A stretch of 36,454 bases of DNA from assembly GCF_001879695.1 (NCBI RefSeq), contig NZ_MNBL01000178.1, forward strand, positions 1-36,454. Direction: 5' to 3'. The translations under genes were made by a program, and so were the position numbers. The notes under the pieces were generated by a model that had not been told where the DNA came from, ran no database searches, and saw only the letters and a program-made list of their open reading frames with translations. The stretch comes from Nioella sediminis (lineage in GTDB: Bacteria; Pseudomonadota; Alphaproteobacteria; Rhodobacterales; Rhodobacteraceae). This document shows positions 24,622 through 33,658 of the stretch, piece by piece (the first letter of the stretch is position 1; each line of letters opens with the position of its first letter).

Positions 24622-24654
24622 TCGTTTCATTTGCATACATACTCATCTTTGCAC

Positions 24655-26199
24655 TCAGAACCCTTCGGGAGCGACCGGCGCCTCCCCTTCCCGGCCCTTC
24701 AGCTCGCCGTCTGCCGCGCGCTGTACCCGCTGCCTGTGTTCCAGCAGGACGGCCCGGTAATGGTTGCCCACCACGAACAGGATCAGCAGGATCAGCACGA
24801 CCGAGATTGGCCGGTTGAACCAGTCCAGCGGCTCATTGATCCGGGCAATCGCACTGCGCAGCTTCACTTCCATGATCGCGCCAAGAACGACCCCAAGGAC
24901 GATCGGAACAATTGGCAGGTTCAGCCGCTTGAGGATCAACCCGAAGACACCGAACCCGGCGGCCAATGCGCAGTCCACAGCAGAATTGCGCAGGGAATAG
25001 ACCCCCACGAAGCTGAGAACGAGGATCATCATGCCCAGGAACCGCGTCGGGATCTGCGTGATCTTCAGCAGCAGGTTGGTCGATGACAGCAGGAAGACAA
25101 TCACGATCACGTTCAGCAGCAGCATCGCCATGTAAAGCGCCATGACGAAGTCCATCTCGTTCTGGAAGAGCTGTGGCCCCGGAATGACGTTGTGCACGTA
25201 GAACACCGACAGCATCATAGCCGTTAGGGCCTCCCCCGGAACACCAAGGGCCAGAAGCGGGATCATGGCCGCTGCAGGAACCGCGTTGTTGGCGCATTCC
25301 GATGCCACAAGCCCCTCGGGCGAGCCGTCACCGAAGGTTTCGGGAGTTTTGGAGGTTTTCTGGGCGTAAGTGTAGCTCAGGAACTGCGCGGTAAATTCAC
25401 CCACGCCGGGAATGGTCCCCATCATTACCCCGAGACTGGAGGCAACACCCGCAACGCGCTTCAGCCCCAGAAGCTCGACAAAGCCCCCCCACAGGCTGCC
25501 CTCAACTCGGGCGGATTCCGGCTTGCGTTCCTTGTCCAGCAGCAACAGCAGCGCCTGGGAAATCGCAAACAGGCCAAGCACGATCACGATCAGGTTGATC
25601 CCGCTGGTCAGCCAGCCTTGCCCGAAAGTGAAACGATGCGTGTACCTGGCCGGTTCCAGCCCGATCGTGCTCAGGAATATCCCCAGAAACGCCATCATGC
25701 CCGCCGCCATGATCTGACCGCGATGCGCGAGGATCACCAGGATTATACCCAGAAGGGCCGCCAGAAAGATCTCGCGGCTGCCGAAATTCGGCGCAACCCA
25801 TGCCAGCACCGGCGCAAAGAGGATCAGACAGATGATCGCGAAGACACCGCCGAAGAAACTGGCGGAATAGGCAAGGGACAGTGCCCGATGCGCCTGCCCC
25901 CGCTTGGTCATGGGGTAGCCGTCATATGTGGTCAGCGCATTGACCGGCGTGCCCGGTGTATTGAGCAGGATCGCAGGGATCGAACCGCCATACATCGCGC
26001 TGCCGTAAATCCCCAGAAGGACGGTCAGCCCGACAATCGGTTCAAACGCGAAGGTTGCGGGAAGAAGGATCGCAATGGCCACAGCGGCCCCCACACCGGG
26101 GATCGCACCGATGATCACGCCCCCGACCGATCCGATCAGCAGGGCCACAAGCACCTGCCAGGACATCAGGATTTGAATTCCACCTAGAATAGCTTCCAT
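24655..26199 (-). CDS. tctA: Tripartite tricarboxylate transporter large membrane protein
   Basis: The 514-residue integral membrane protein has about a dozen hydrophobic segments and the duplicated family motifs GAIPGVGAAVAIAILLP (near 33) and GTIPGVGEFTAQF (about 262), plus the GGSIPAILLNTPGTP loop. TctA forms the transport channel of the carboxylate symporter with TctB and TctC. It starts 11 bases after the tctB stop and no other gene lies between. The transported acid is not indicated by sequence; neighbours suggest an aromatic acid. Confidence 0.9.
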   Translation of the reverse strand: MEAILGGIQILMSWQVLVALLIGSVGGVIIGAIPGVGAAVAIAILLPATFAFEPIVGLTVLLGIYGSAMYGGSIPAILLNTPGTPVNALTTYDGYPMTKRGQAHRALSLAYSASFFGGVFAIICLILFAPVLAWVAPNFGSREIFLAALLGIILVILAHRGQIMAAGMMAFLGIFLSTIGLEPARYTHRFTFGQGWLTSGINLIVIVLGLFAISQALLLLLDKERKPESARVEGSLWGGFVELLGLKRVAGVASSLGVMMGTIPGVGEFTAQFLSYTYAQKTSKTPETFGDGSPEGLVASECANNAVPAAAMIPLLALGVPGEALTAMMLSVFYVHNVIPGPQLFQNEMDFVMALYMAMLLLNVIVIVFLLSSTNLLLKITQIPTRFLGMMILVLSFVGVYSLRNSAVDCALAAGFGVFGLILKRLNLPIVPIVLGVVLGAIMEVKLRSAIARINEPLDWFNRPISVVLILLILFVVGNHYRAVLLEHRQRVQRAADGELKGREGEAPVAPEGF

Positions 26200-26210
26200 C
26201 GTTCAGGCCC

Positions 26211-26750
26211 TCACAGATAAACCATGGCAAATGTACGAATGCTGTCGGGCAGGTACTGATAGAATTGCCCGGGCGGGATTCTCACCTGCAGCCCGGTGCG
26301 GAACACCAGCACAACCGAAAGTCCGAACAGCACCGACATGATGATCGCCGTCCGGCTTCGATAGCCAAGCCGGACCGTCAGGAAGAGTGAGAAGAGGATG
26401 GTCGACAGCAGGTAGCCGACAATCGGAACGCTCCAGACATAGATCAGGAAATAGACCGCGTATTCGGCCGAGCGCAGCCAGAAGATGCCTTCCTTAAGGC
26501 GCCCGGGAATGCGCGGCGACACCATGGATCCGATCAGGTGGAGACCTGCGAAGAAGCTCATCCCGATCACGGCCACGGTGGGCCAGAACGCGGGTTGTGC
26601 GACGGTCGCGGTGTTGTCCAGCCACTGCGCTTGACTGCGCAGGTTGGCCAGCAGAAAAAGGCAGAACCCGAGGAAAAGAACCGCGAAGACCAGATCGCCG
26701 GGCCTGCGGTCTCTTTTAAAGAGTTCCTGAAAAGTCTTTAGTCTCGTCAT
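26211..26750 (-). CDS. tctB: Tripartite tricarboxylate transporter small membrane protein
   Basis: The 179-residue protein has four hydrophobic segments (for example DLVFAVLFLGFCLFLLANL and YAVYFLIYVWSVPIVGYLL) arranged as in TctB, the small subunit of TTT transporters. Sequence conservation in this family is low, so the call rests on size, topology, the FWPTV motif and the position directly before tctA. A GGGAGGAGAAGG ribosome-binding region precedes its ATG. It starts 37 bases after the maleate isomerase gene, so transport and catabolic genes are probably cotranscribed. Confidence 0.85.
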   Translation of the reverse strand: MTRLKTFQELFKRDRRPGDLVFAVLFLGFCLFLLANLRSQAQWLDNTATVAQPAFWPTVAVIGMSFFAGLHLIGSMVSPRIPGRLKEGIFWLRSAEYAVYFLIYVWSVPIVGYLLSTILFSLFLTVRLGYRSRTAIIMSVLFGLSVVLVFRTGLQVRIPPGQFYQYLPDSIRTFAMVYL

Positions 26751-26787
26751 GGTCCTTCTCCTCCCTTTTGGAGTTCCATGGGTCCGA

Positions 26788-27564
26788 TCAGGCGTAAGCT
26801 CCTGAAAGTAACTGACCGCAATTCTTGACTTCGGCTCTCAGCCCCAGTGATTTCAGCATCTGGTGGGTCGTTGCGACGGAGGCGGACAGCACGGGGATGC
26901 CGCATTCGTCTTCGACCTTCTGAATGGCTGCGAGAGATGGCATCTGCACACAGGCTGACAGAACCAATGCGTCGATGTTCTTGCGATTCACACGTTTGTA
27001 GATGTCCAGCAGGTTCAGCGGATCCTGTGCCGCAACCTCCAGATTGTCGGGGATTTCGAGCGCGATGCTATCCGACACCTCTACGCCCTCGGCCTCGATA
27101 TACTCGGCCACCATATTGGTCAGCGGCCGCATATAGGGGGTGATGATCGAGATCCGTTTTGCGCCCATCAGGTGGAGCCCGTCCACAAGCGCCCCGGCAG
27201 AGGAGACCACAGGCGCAGGGTGGCCATTGTCCACGGTCACCTGATGCAACCGCGCCTGGCTTTCGCGGTGATAGCCCTTGCCCATCGACATGATCGCGAC
27301 AAGACAGGCATAGCCCATCACATCGACGGCCCCGTCGGACAGTTCAAGCGCACAGCGGTCGCTGTCGCAATCCATCGCCTTCAGCTCTTCCGCCGTGACC
27401 TTCTTCATCCGCATCCGGCTGGAGTGGAACGAAAACCGTTCGGGGAACTGAAACTCCCGCGCGCGCAGCATGGCGGGAATTTCGCGTTCCATGGTCAGGT
27501 TCGATGACGGAACGATCTGTCCGATCCGAATGGTCTTGTGCATGTTGTCCAGAGAAACGCTCAT
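26788..27564 (-). CDS. Maleate cis-trans isomerase (Asp/Glu racemase superfamily)
   Basis: The 258-residue protein matches maleate isomerases, which turn maleate into fumarate with two active-site cysteines. These are C87 (GYACLVAIMSMG) and C205 (LSACVQMPSL); the N-terminal GQIVPSSNLTMEREIP and HSSRMRMKKVT segments are also characteristic. Arylmalonate decarboxylase and hydantoin racemase are relatives, but the two-Cys pattern and the HSSRMRM segment favour maleate. Its start directly follows the FAH-family hydrolase stop with one base between (27565), and the bicupin dioxygenase lies further upstream, together forming a gentisate-type lower pathway. Starts at 27564 and 27543 are both possible. 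Confidence 0.85.
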   Translation of the reverse strand: MSVSLDNMHKTIRIGQIVPSSNLTMEREIPAMLRAREFQFPERFSFHSSRMRMKKVTAEELKAMDCDSDRCALELSDGAVDVMGYACLVAIMSMGKGYHRESQARLHQVTVDNGHPAPVVSSAGALVDGLHLMGAKRISIITPYMRPLTNMVAEYIEAEGVEVSDSIALEIPDNLEVAAQDPLNLLDIYKRVNRKNIDALVLSACVQMPSLAAIQKVEDECGIPVLSASVATTHQMLKSLGLRAEVKNCGQLLSGAYA

Positions 27565-27565
27565 C

Positions 27566-28483
27566 TCAGCCCCCGATCTTCACAACCGGGTTGCGCAGAA
27601 CCCCGATGCCCTCGACGCCGCATTCGATGACGTCGCCGGGCCACATCCATTCCTGCGGATCGCGGCCCGCGCCGACGCCCGCAGGGGTGCCGGTGGCGAT
27701 GATGTCGCCCGGTTCCAGCGTGATGCCCGAGGAGATGTCGGCAATCAGGGTCGGAATATCGAAGAGCAAATGCCTGGTGTTTGACCGCTGCTTTTCCTCG
27801 CCGTTCTTGGTCAGCCACAGGTCCAGATTGTGAGGGTCTTCCACCTCATCCGCGGTCACAATGGCCGGGCCGAACGGGCAGAACGTGTCCTGACCTTTCG
27901 AGAAAATCCACTGCCCCGCACGGCGGTTGTCGCGGGCCGAGATGTCGTTGATCACTGAGTAACCAAAGACATGGCTCATCGCGCCCTCCTTGGCGATGCG
28001 GGTGGCGCGCTTGCCGATGATGACCGCCAGTTCGACCTCCCAGTCGAGTTGCTGGGTCATTTCGGCGTTGTGCTGGATGCCCTCGCCCGTGGCGATCACG
28101 CTGGTGGGCGGTTTGGAAAACACCACAGGCTCCTTCGGCAGGTCCTTGGACGTATCCAGCGACTTTGCGGATTCCGCCACATGTTCCACGTAGTTCAGCC
28201 CGATGCCGAAGATGTTCTTGCGCGGGCGTGGAATGGGGGCGAGTAGCCGCACATTCTCCTGCGGCACGGCCAAACCGGCCGGACGCGCGTCGGCGGTGGC
28301 GGCAAGCGCGCGCCGGACCGCCTGAAGCGCATCCGGGCCAAGGTCGATCAGCTCCAGCATCGTTGCGGGCAGCGCCTCTCCCACGGCATCGCCAAGCAGT
28401 TCCACGTCCACGATCTGGCCGTTTTCCACGACGCCAAGTCGGCCTTCACCGGCCGCACCGTCCCGATAGGTTACAAGTCTCAT
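27566..28483 (-). CDS. Fumarylacetoacetate-hydrolase-family enzyme, probable maleylpyruvate/fumarylpyruvate hydrolase
   Basis: The 305-residue protein has the FAH-family C-terminal domain with metal ligands E149, E151 (DWEVELAVIIGK) and D180 (INDISARD), preceded by NIFGIGLNYVEHV and a short N-terminal domain. Such enzymes hydrolyse the C-C bond of acylpyruvates or decarboxylate/isomerise related diacids. Beside a gentisate-dioxygenase-like gene and a maleate isomerase, hydrolysis of maleylpyruvate to maleate and pyruvate is the best fit, since no maleylpyruvate isomerase is visible. A role on fumarylpyruvate is possible if that isomerase is encoded elsewhere. It starts 17 bases after the dioxygenase stop. 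Confidence 0.85.
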   Translation of the reverse strand: MRLVTYRDGAAGEGRLGVVENGQIVDVELLGDAVGEALPATMLELIDLGPDALQAVRRALAATADARPAGLAVPQENVRLLAPIPRPRKNIFGIGLNYVEHVAESAKSLDTSKDLPKEPVVFSKPPTSVIATGEGIQHNAEMTQQLDWEVELAVIIGKRATRIAKEGAMSHVFGYSVINDISARDNRRAGQWIFSKGQDTFCPFGPAIVTADEVEDPHNLDLWLTKNGEEKQRSNTRHLLFDIPTLIADISSGITLEPGDIIATGTPAGVGAGRDPQEWMWPGDVIECGVEGIGVLRNPVVKIGG

Positions 28484-28500
28484 TTATCCGTTCCTTGTTT

Positions 28501-29625
28501 TCAGTCTGCGACGATCTGATGGCCGTCATTGTCCACGAGCGCCTGTTCGGCCCAGAAGCCGAGCTTCTCCATCACCGGGAAGTCGTTGAACGAGAACAGG
28601 CAGGCATCGTCGCGCTCCTGGGTGTTGCAGTGCTCGTGCCAGGTCCAGGGCGGGACGCAGAAGATGTCATGCTCAGACCAGTCGAAGCGCTTGCCGCCGA
28701 TGACCGAATAGCCCTGCCCCTTGGCCACGTGGTAGATCACGTTGCCCGTATGGCGATGCGCCTTGGTATGCTGGGACGGGCGCAGCATCTGCATGCTGGC
28801 CCCCATGGTCAGCATCGGGTGGCCGCCGGTCTGAGGGTTGGTGTAGCGCAAGATCAGCCCGTCATAGGGCGAGCCATCGCTGACCTTCGCGTAGCGCAGC
28901 AGCGCCTCGTAGGTCGGTTCCCAGGAATATTTCAGCAGCGGCGAATAGGGCTTGTCCCACGTGTCTGTTTGCGGCAGCAGGCCGGGTCCGCCATAGGTTG
29001 CGGGGCTGCCATTCCACGGCAGGTCCGTGGTCTGGTAGTCATCCGCGTGAACCTCGTAGAAATTCGCCTCCAGGCAATTGGTCAGCGGAATATCCAGACC
29101 GTCCTGCCAGATGCAGGTGGTGCCGTCCTCGCGGATACCGTGTTCATGCCAGGTGCCATTCGGGGTCAGCACGAAATCGTTCGCACCAAGTTCCACCTTG
29201 TGACCATCGACGATGGTATAGGCGCCCGACCCTTCCATGATGAACCGCAGCGCCGAGGCCGCGTGCCGATGCGCCGGGGCCCGTTCGCCCGCTTTCATGG
29301 TCTGGATGCCGGAAAAGAGCCAGCCACAGGCGGCGCTGACATCCTTGCGCTGAGGATTGCGCAGATAGACGACCCGCCGTCCCGCATCCTCTGGCCGGAC
29401 CAGATCAATGGCGCGCAACACCTGCTGGCGCAGATCGGCCCATTTCCAGTGGACGGGGGCCGATTTCGGCGTCGGCTCCCACGGTTCGATGTCGTTGGCG
29501 ACGGTCCAGAGCGCCCCGGTCTCGATCCGCGCCAGGTCTTCGTAATAGGCCTCAAGCTCGGGCGTGTCGCGCACGCGGGCACGGCCAAGGATGTCGTCTT
29601 CGGGCCTGATTTCGGTCTGTGCCAT
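28501..29625 (-). CDS. Gentisate 1,2-dioxygenase-like bicupin ring-cleavage dioxygenase
   Basis: The 374-residue protein has two cupin domains in the gentisate dioxygenase arrangement. The first carries H119, H121 (APAHRHAASALRF) and H160, H162 (PNGTWHEHG); the second keeps H290, H292 and H330, H332 (PPWTWHEH). Gentisate 1,2-dioxygenase opens gentisate to maleylpyruvate with Fe(II); close relatives cleave salicylate, 1-hydroxy-2-naphthoate or substituted salicylates, so the substrate could differ. The hydrolase and maleate isomerase genes follow directly. The start at 29625 has GGAGG upstream; the open frame to 29817 overlaps the nitrilase and is rejected. Confidence 0.85.
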   Translation of the reverse strand: MAQTEIRPEDDILGRARVRDTPELEAYYEDLARIETGALWTVANDIEPWEPTPKSAPVHWKWADLRQQVLRAIDLVRPEDAGRRVVYLRNPQRKDVSAACGWLFSGIQTMKAGERAPAHRHAASALRFIMEGSGAYTIVDGHKVELGANDFVLTPNGTWHEHGIREDGTTCIWQDGLDIPLTNCLEANFYEVHADDYQTTDLPWNGSPATYGGPGLLPQTDTWDKPYSPLLKYSWEPTYEALLRYAKVSDGSPYDGLILRYTNPQTGGHPMLTMGASMQMLRPSQHTKAHRHTGNVIYHVAKGQGYSVIGGKRFDWSEHDIFCVPPWTWHEHCNTQERDDACLFSFNDFPVMEKLGFWAEQALVDNDGHQIVAD

Positions 29626-29642
29626 AGGTAGCCTCCTTCGGA

Positions 29643-30677
29643 TTATTCGGTGTCCGGGGCGGTGATTTCTGCCGCCTCGTCGGATTGCTGGGGAACGGTG
29701 GCGGTCTGCCCCGAGAGCGTGACCGGGGCCTGGGGCCGCTGGTTCACCGCCAGATTGAAGATGTCGAACCGGTTGTAGTGGCCGGTGATGTCGTGCATCT
29801 GCTTGGGCTGGATGCATTTCCCGAGGTCGATCTCGGCATAGACGATGCCCTCGTCGTCGATCAGGCCCGGTACCACCTCGCGCCCGTCGGGGCCGATGAC
29901 CCCGGAATAGGCGCTGGATTTGCGTTGCAGCAGCTCGCGCGCATCGGGGCGGATGTCTTCCATCGCCGCGATGATCTCTTCCGACACGGTTGAAGTGGCG
30001 GTCACCGTAAAGACCTTGCCCTCAAAACTGTGCGACATGCTGCGCAGCTTGATGGCTTCGGCCATGTCGTAATCCTTGGGGGCGACGGGCAGCGAGATAT
30101 AGCTGGCCGTGTGCACCAGTTCACCCTGTGCAAGCAGGCTGAACCGGGCCAGCGTGTTGGTATTCTCGCCACAGGCCAGACCGCCGAGCGGCCCGATTGT
30201 GGTGTCATAGACCCTAAGGCTCGATCCGTCCCCGCCCGCCCAGGTCAGTTTTTCGGCCCAGGTCGGCACCAGCTTTCGGTGCTTGCCGATCACCGAACCA
30301 TCCGGCCCGATAAAGAGCAGCGTGTTGTAAAGCGCGCCCAGGGATACCGGGCTACGTTCATTGAACCCGATCACCACATGGCAGCCATTGGCCTTGGCAG
30401 CGTCGCGGATTACGCCGATTTCCGGCCCATCCGCAAAGACCGATGCACGCACCAGTCTCTCAAACCATGCCCCGCCGGTGACCGGGTCGGTGATCCAGTT
30501 CCAATAGGGGTAACCGGGAATGAACACCTCGGGGAAGACGACAAGCGACGCCCCGTTCGCGGCCGCCTCAGCAATCAGTCCGGCGGCTTTCTCGGCGGTT
30601 CTCAGCGCGTCCAGAAAGACCGGGCTTGCCTGCACAGCGGCGGCGGTGAATTTCAGAAAGTCCTTGCCAGGCAACAT
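29643..30677 (-). CDS. Nitrilase (C-N hydrolase family)
   Basis: The 344-residue protein has the catalytic triad E50 (VVFPEVFIPGYPYW), K135 (GKHRKLVPT) and C169 (GGLACGENTNTLARF), with the CGENxN motif of true nitrilases, which convert a nitrile to a carboxylic acid and ammonia without a free amide. The aromatic or arylaceto-nitrile specificity cannot be read from sequence. The acidic Thr/Pro-rich tail after about residue 310 is normal in nitrilases. It starts only 2 bases after the aminotransferase stop and is followed by the dioxygenase with a 17-base gap, so it is in the aromatic operon. It could feed an arylacetic acid, for example from indole-3-acetonitrile. Confidence 0.9.
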   Translation of the reverse strand: MLPGKDFLKFTAAAVQASPVFLDALRTAEKAAGLIAEAAANGASLVVFPEVFIPGYPYWNWITDPVTGGAWFERLVRASVFADGPEIGVIRDAAKANGCHVVIGFNERSPVSLGALYNTLLFIGPDGSVIGKHRKLVPTWAEKLTWAGGDGSSLRVYDTTIGPLGGLACGENTNTLARFSLLAQGELVHTASYISLPVAPKDYDMAEAIKLRSMSHSFEGKVFTVTATSTVSEEIIAAMEDIRPDARELLQRKSSAYSGVIGPDGREVVPGLIDDEGIVYAEIDLGKCIQPKQMHDITGHYNRFDIFNLAVNQRPQAPVTLSGQTATVPQQSDEAAEITAPDTE

Positions 30678-30679
30678 CG

Positions 30680-32068
30680 CTATTTCTCCTGTTCGTACCG
30701 GCGCAATGCCTTGATCAGCCCATCGACGATCTTGTCGGTTTCAGCTTCAGAGAGTGTCAGGGGCGGCGAGATGATGACGACCGGCCCGGCGGGGCGCACG
30801 ATCACGCCCTCGTCACGCGCGAAGGTCGCCACTATTTCCCCCTGCCCTTTTCCGGGGTCGATGGGTTCACGCGTGTGCTTGTCGGCCACCAGATCAAGCC
30901 CGACCATCAGCCCCTTGCCGCGCACTTCACCCACAAGCGAGGACCAGTTCGGCACGTCGCTCAGCCCATCCAGCAACCGCTTGCCCATCCGGGCGGCATT
31001 GCCGGGCAGGTCTTCGTCCTCGACGATTTTCAGCGTGGCATTGGCGGCGGCGCAGCCCAGCGCGTGGCCGGTGGCCGTGTAGCCGTGCATGATGAAGCCC
31101 ATCGGATCGATGCCCTTCTGCCAGGCTGCATAGATCCGCTTGTTGATCACCGTCGCGCCCAGCGGGATGTAGCCCGCCGTGATGCCCTTGGCGAAACACA
31201 TGATGTCGGGTTTCACGCCCCAACCGCGTGCACCGAACATCGCGCCGGTGCGCCCGAACCCGGTCACCACCTCGTCCGAGATGAGGAGGATGCGGTGCGC
31301 GTCGAGTAGTGTTCGCAGGCGGGGCCAGAAGCTTGCGGGAGGAACAATAACGCCCCCGGCCCCCTGCACCGGCTCGGCAATGAAGGCTGCGATCGTATGC
31401 GCGCCCTGATGCCGGATCAGCCGGTCGATTTGTGTGATGATTGCCTCGGTCAGTTCTTCCGGGTCTTCGGAATAGGGGTTTCGATAGGTCCAGGGGCTGT
31501 CCACCTGATAGCAACCGGGCAACAGCGGTCCATAGGCGGAGCGATAAAGGCTGGACCCGTTGACCGAGGTGCCCCCGAACTGAATGCCGTGATAGCCCTG
31601 CTTGAGCGAGATGAAGCCGGTTCGCTCCGGCTCTCCCTCCAGCTTCCAGTATTGGCGGCTGAGCTTGAGCGCGGTTTCAACCGCGTCTGACCCGTTGGCA
31701 GAGAACAGGACCTTGCTCATGTCCTCCTCTGCCGTCATCTCGATGATCTTGGCAGACAGCTCGATGGAGGGGGGCGTCGCGGTTCCTGCGAAGCTGGAAT
31801 AGTAGCTGATCTCCTCCATCTGGGCAGAAATCGCCGCTTTCACCTCGGGCCGGTTATGTCCGACGTTGACGTTCCACAGCCCGCCGACACCATCGACATA
31901 GGTGTTTCCGTCGATATCGGTGACGTAAGACCCCTCTCCCTTCACGATGATCCGCGGCGGGCGCTGTTCGATGATCAGGGGATGCACCATCGGGTGAAGC
32001 TGGTGACGCCCGTTGTGTTCGCGCAGGAAATTGTCATTGCGGTTCGGGTTCTCGTGTTTCGTGCTCAT
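30680..32068 (-). CDS. PLP-dependent class III aminotransferase (omega-transaminase type)
   Basis: The 462-residue protein is a class III aminotransferase with the PLP Lys in CFAKGITAGYIPLGA (K294), the cofactor Asp in ISDEVVTGFGRTG (D265) and the SANGSDAVETALKL phosphate-binding segment. Members move the amino group of omega-amino acids or amines to pyruvate or another 2-oxo acid, forming an aldehyde or ketone. It follows an aldehyde dehydrogenase gene, so an amine-to-aldehyde-to-acid conversion is likely. The ATG at 32068 with GAGG upstream is chosen; the GTG at 32077 would overlap the ALDH stop by four bases and is an alternative. Confidence 0.88.
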   Translation of the reverse strand: MSTKHENPNRNDNFLREHNGRHQLHPMVHPLIIEQRPPRIIVKGEGSYVTDIDGNTYVDGVGGLWNVNVGHNRPEVKAAISAQMEEISYYSSFAGTATPPSIELSAKIIEMTAEEDMSKVLFSANGSDAVETALKLSRQYWKLEGEPERTGFISLKQGYHGIQFGGTSVNGSSLYRSAYGPLLPGCYQVDSPWTYRNPYSEDPEELTEAIITQIDRLIRHQGAHTIAAFIAEPVQGAGGVIVPPASFWPRLRTLLDAHRILLISDEVVTGFGRTGAMFGARGWGVKPDIMCFAKGITAGYIPLGATVINKRIYAAWQKGIDPMGFIMHGYTATGHALGCAAANATLKIVEDEDLPGNAARMGKRLLDGLSDVPNWSSLVGEVRGKGLMVGLDLVADKHTREPIDPGKGQGEIVATFARDEGVIVRPAGPVVIISPPLTLSEAETDKIVDGLIKALRRYEQEK

Positions 32069-32073
32069 CGCCC

Positions 32074-33588
32074 TCACCTCACCGCAACGCAGACGGACTT
32101 CGTTTCGAGATACGCATCCAGCGCAGCACGACCGTGCTCGCGGCCAATGCCGGATTGCTTGTACCCGCCGAACGGCATGTTCGCGTCGGGCAGGTTGTGG
32201 GCATTCACCCAGACCGTGCCCGCCTGGATCTGCGGCACGTAGCGGTGCATCGTGTTCAGGTTCGTCGTCCAGATCGACGCGCCAAGCCCGTAGCGGGTGT
32301 CATTGGCCATGCGGATTGCGTCGTCGGGATCATCGAAGGGCGTGATCGTGAAGACCGGACCGAAAACCTCGTCCTGCATGATCTTCATGTCCTGCCGGAC
32401 ATCGGTGAAGATCTGCGGCGTCACGAAAAACCCGTCGCCCTGATAGGCATCGTTTCCCAGCAACGGGGTTGCGCCCTGGTCCAGACCGCTGGCGACACAG
32501 GCGTTCACATGGGCCTGATGCTTGGCCGAGACCATGGGGTTGATGGCATTCGCCGGGTCAAGCCCCGGTCCGATGGCCATACCGCCCACGGTCCGCGCCA
32601 TGACCTCGCAAACCTGATCGTAGATCCCCCTTTGGGCATAGATCCGGGTCCCCGCACAGCAGGTCTGGCCAGAGTTGAACAGCACCCCGACACCGGCAGC
32701 CATGGCCAGCTGATCGAGGTCCATATCGTCGAACATGATCATCGGCGCCTTGCCACCCAGTTCCAGCGTGACCCGCTTCATGTCCTGCATGGCTTGAATA
32801 CCGATGATCTTGCCCACCTCGGTCGAACCGGTGAAGGTCAGCTTGTTCACGCCGGGATGCGCGGTCAGCGCCGCGCCCGCCTCGGCCCCGGTGCCGGTCA
32901 CGACATTGACGACGCCCGGCGGCAACCCCGCCTCAAGACACAGCTCGCCCAGCCGCAACGACGTGAGCGGCGTTTCCTCGGCGGGTTTCAGAACCACCGT
33001 GTTGCCGCAGGCCAGCGCCGGGGCAATCTTCCAGATCGCCATGTTCAGCGGGAAGTTCCACGGCGTGATCGCGCCAACGACGCCCACCGGCTCCTTGCGC
33101 GTATAGGCCTGGTATTTTGCGCCGGGCGGCACCGCGATGGATACGTCGATGGTGGAGCCTTCGATCTTGGTGGCCCATCCCGCCATGTACCGCAGGTAGT
33201 TGGAGGAATTGCCCACCTCGACCAACCGCGACAGCATCACCGATTTGCCGTTGTTCAGTGTTTCCAGCTGCGCCAGTTCCTCGCCATTGGCCTCGATCAG
33301 GTCCGCCAGCCGCAGCATGACGCGCTGACGTTCCACCGGGCGCATCCGGCCCCAGTCCCCGTTCAGCGCTTCACGAGCGCGCTGAACGGCCAGGTCGATC
33401 TCATGGGCACCACCGCGCGGCACTTCAGCGAGTTTCTTGCCGGTCGCCGGGTTGAAAGCATTGAGTGTCCGGCCATCCGCGGCCCCCGTCCGCTCAGCCC
33501 CCAAAAGCATCTTCGGCGGCGAATCGAGGTAGTCTGAGACCGCCGGGAGAATCTCCGAGACCAGACTATCGGGTCGGGCTACGTGCAT
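32074..33588 (-). CDS. Aldehyde dehydrogenase, phenylacetaldehyde dehydrogenase-like
   Basis: The 504-residue protein is a full NAD(P)-dependent ALDH with N178 (TPWNFPLNMA), FTGSTEVGK (252-260), E276 (LELGGKAP) and C310 (NSGQTCCAG). The pattern LNNGKSVMLSR and the extended N-terminus resemble phenylacetaldehyde and other arylacetaldehyde dehydrogenases. It could oxidise the aldehyde formed by the aminotransferase encoded next, giving an arylacetic acid. It is the first gene of the long minus-strand operon and is divergent from iorA. The start at 33588 lies nine bases after an AGG sequence; a TTG at 33597 is less likely. Confidence 0.88.
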   Translation of the reverse strand: MHVARPDSLVSEILPAVSDYLDSPPKMLLGAERTGAADGRTLNAFNPATGKKLAEVPRGGAHEIDLAVQRAREALNGDWGRMRPVERQRVMLRLADLIEANGEELAQLETLNNGKSVMLSRLVEVGNSSNYLRYMAGWATKIEGSTIDVSIAVPPGAKYQAYTRKEPVGVVGAITPWNFPLNMAIWKIAPALACGNTVVLKPAEETPLTSLRLGELCLEAGLPPGVVNVVTGTGAEAGAALTAHPGVNKLTFTGSTEVGKIIGIQAMQDMKRVTLELGGKAPMIMFDDMDLDQLAMAAGVGVLFNSGQTCCAGTRIYAQRGIYDQVCEVMARTVGGMAIGPGLDPANAINPMVSAKHQAHVNACVASGLDQGATPLLGNDAYQGDGFFVTPQIFTDVRQDMKIMQDEVFGPVFTITPFDDPDDAIRMANDTRYGLGASIWTTNLNTMHRYVPQIQAGTVWVNAHNLPDANMPFGGYKQSGIGREHGRAALDAYLETKSVCVAVR

Positions 33589-33658
33589 GTTTTTCAACCT
33601 TTTTTTACTTCTCTTCCGCGTCAGGCAACAATCGCCATCGCGAAACGTCTTGACTTAC

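Noticed and set aside
28165-29631. 488-codon open frame on the plus strand
   Set aside because: It is antisense to the bicupin dioxygenase and shows only shadow composition.
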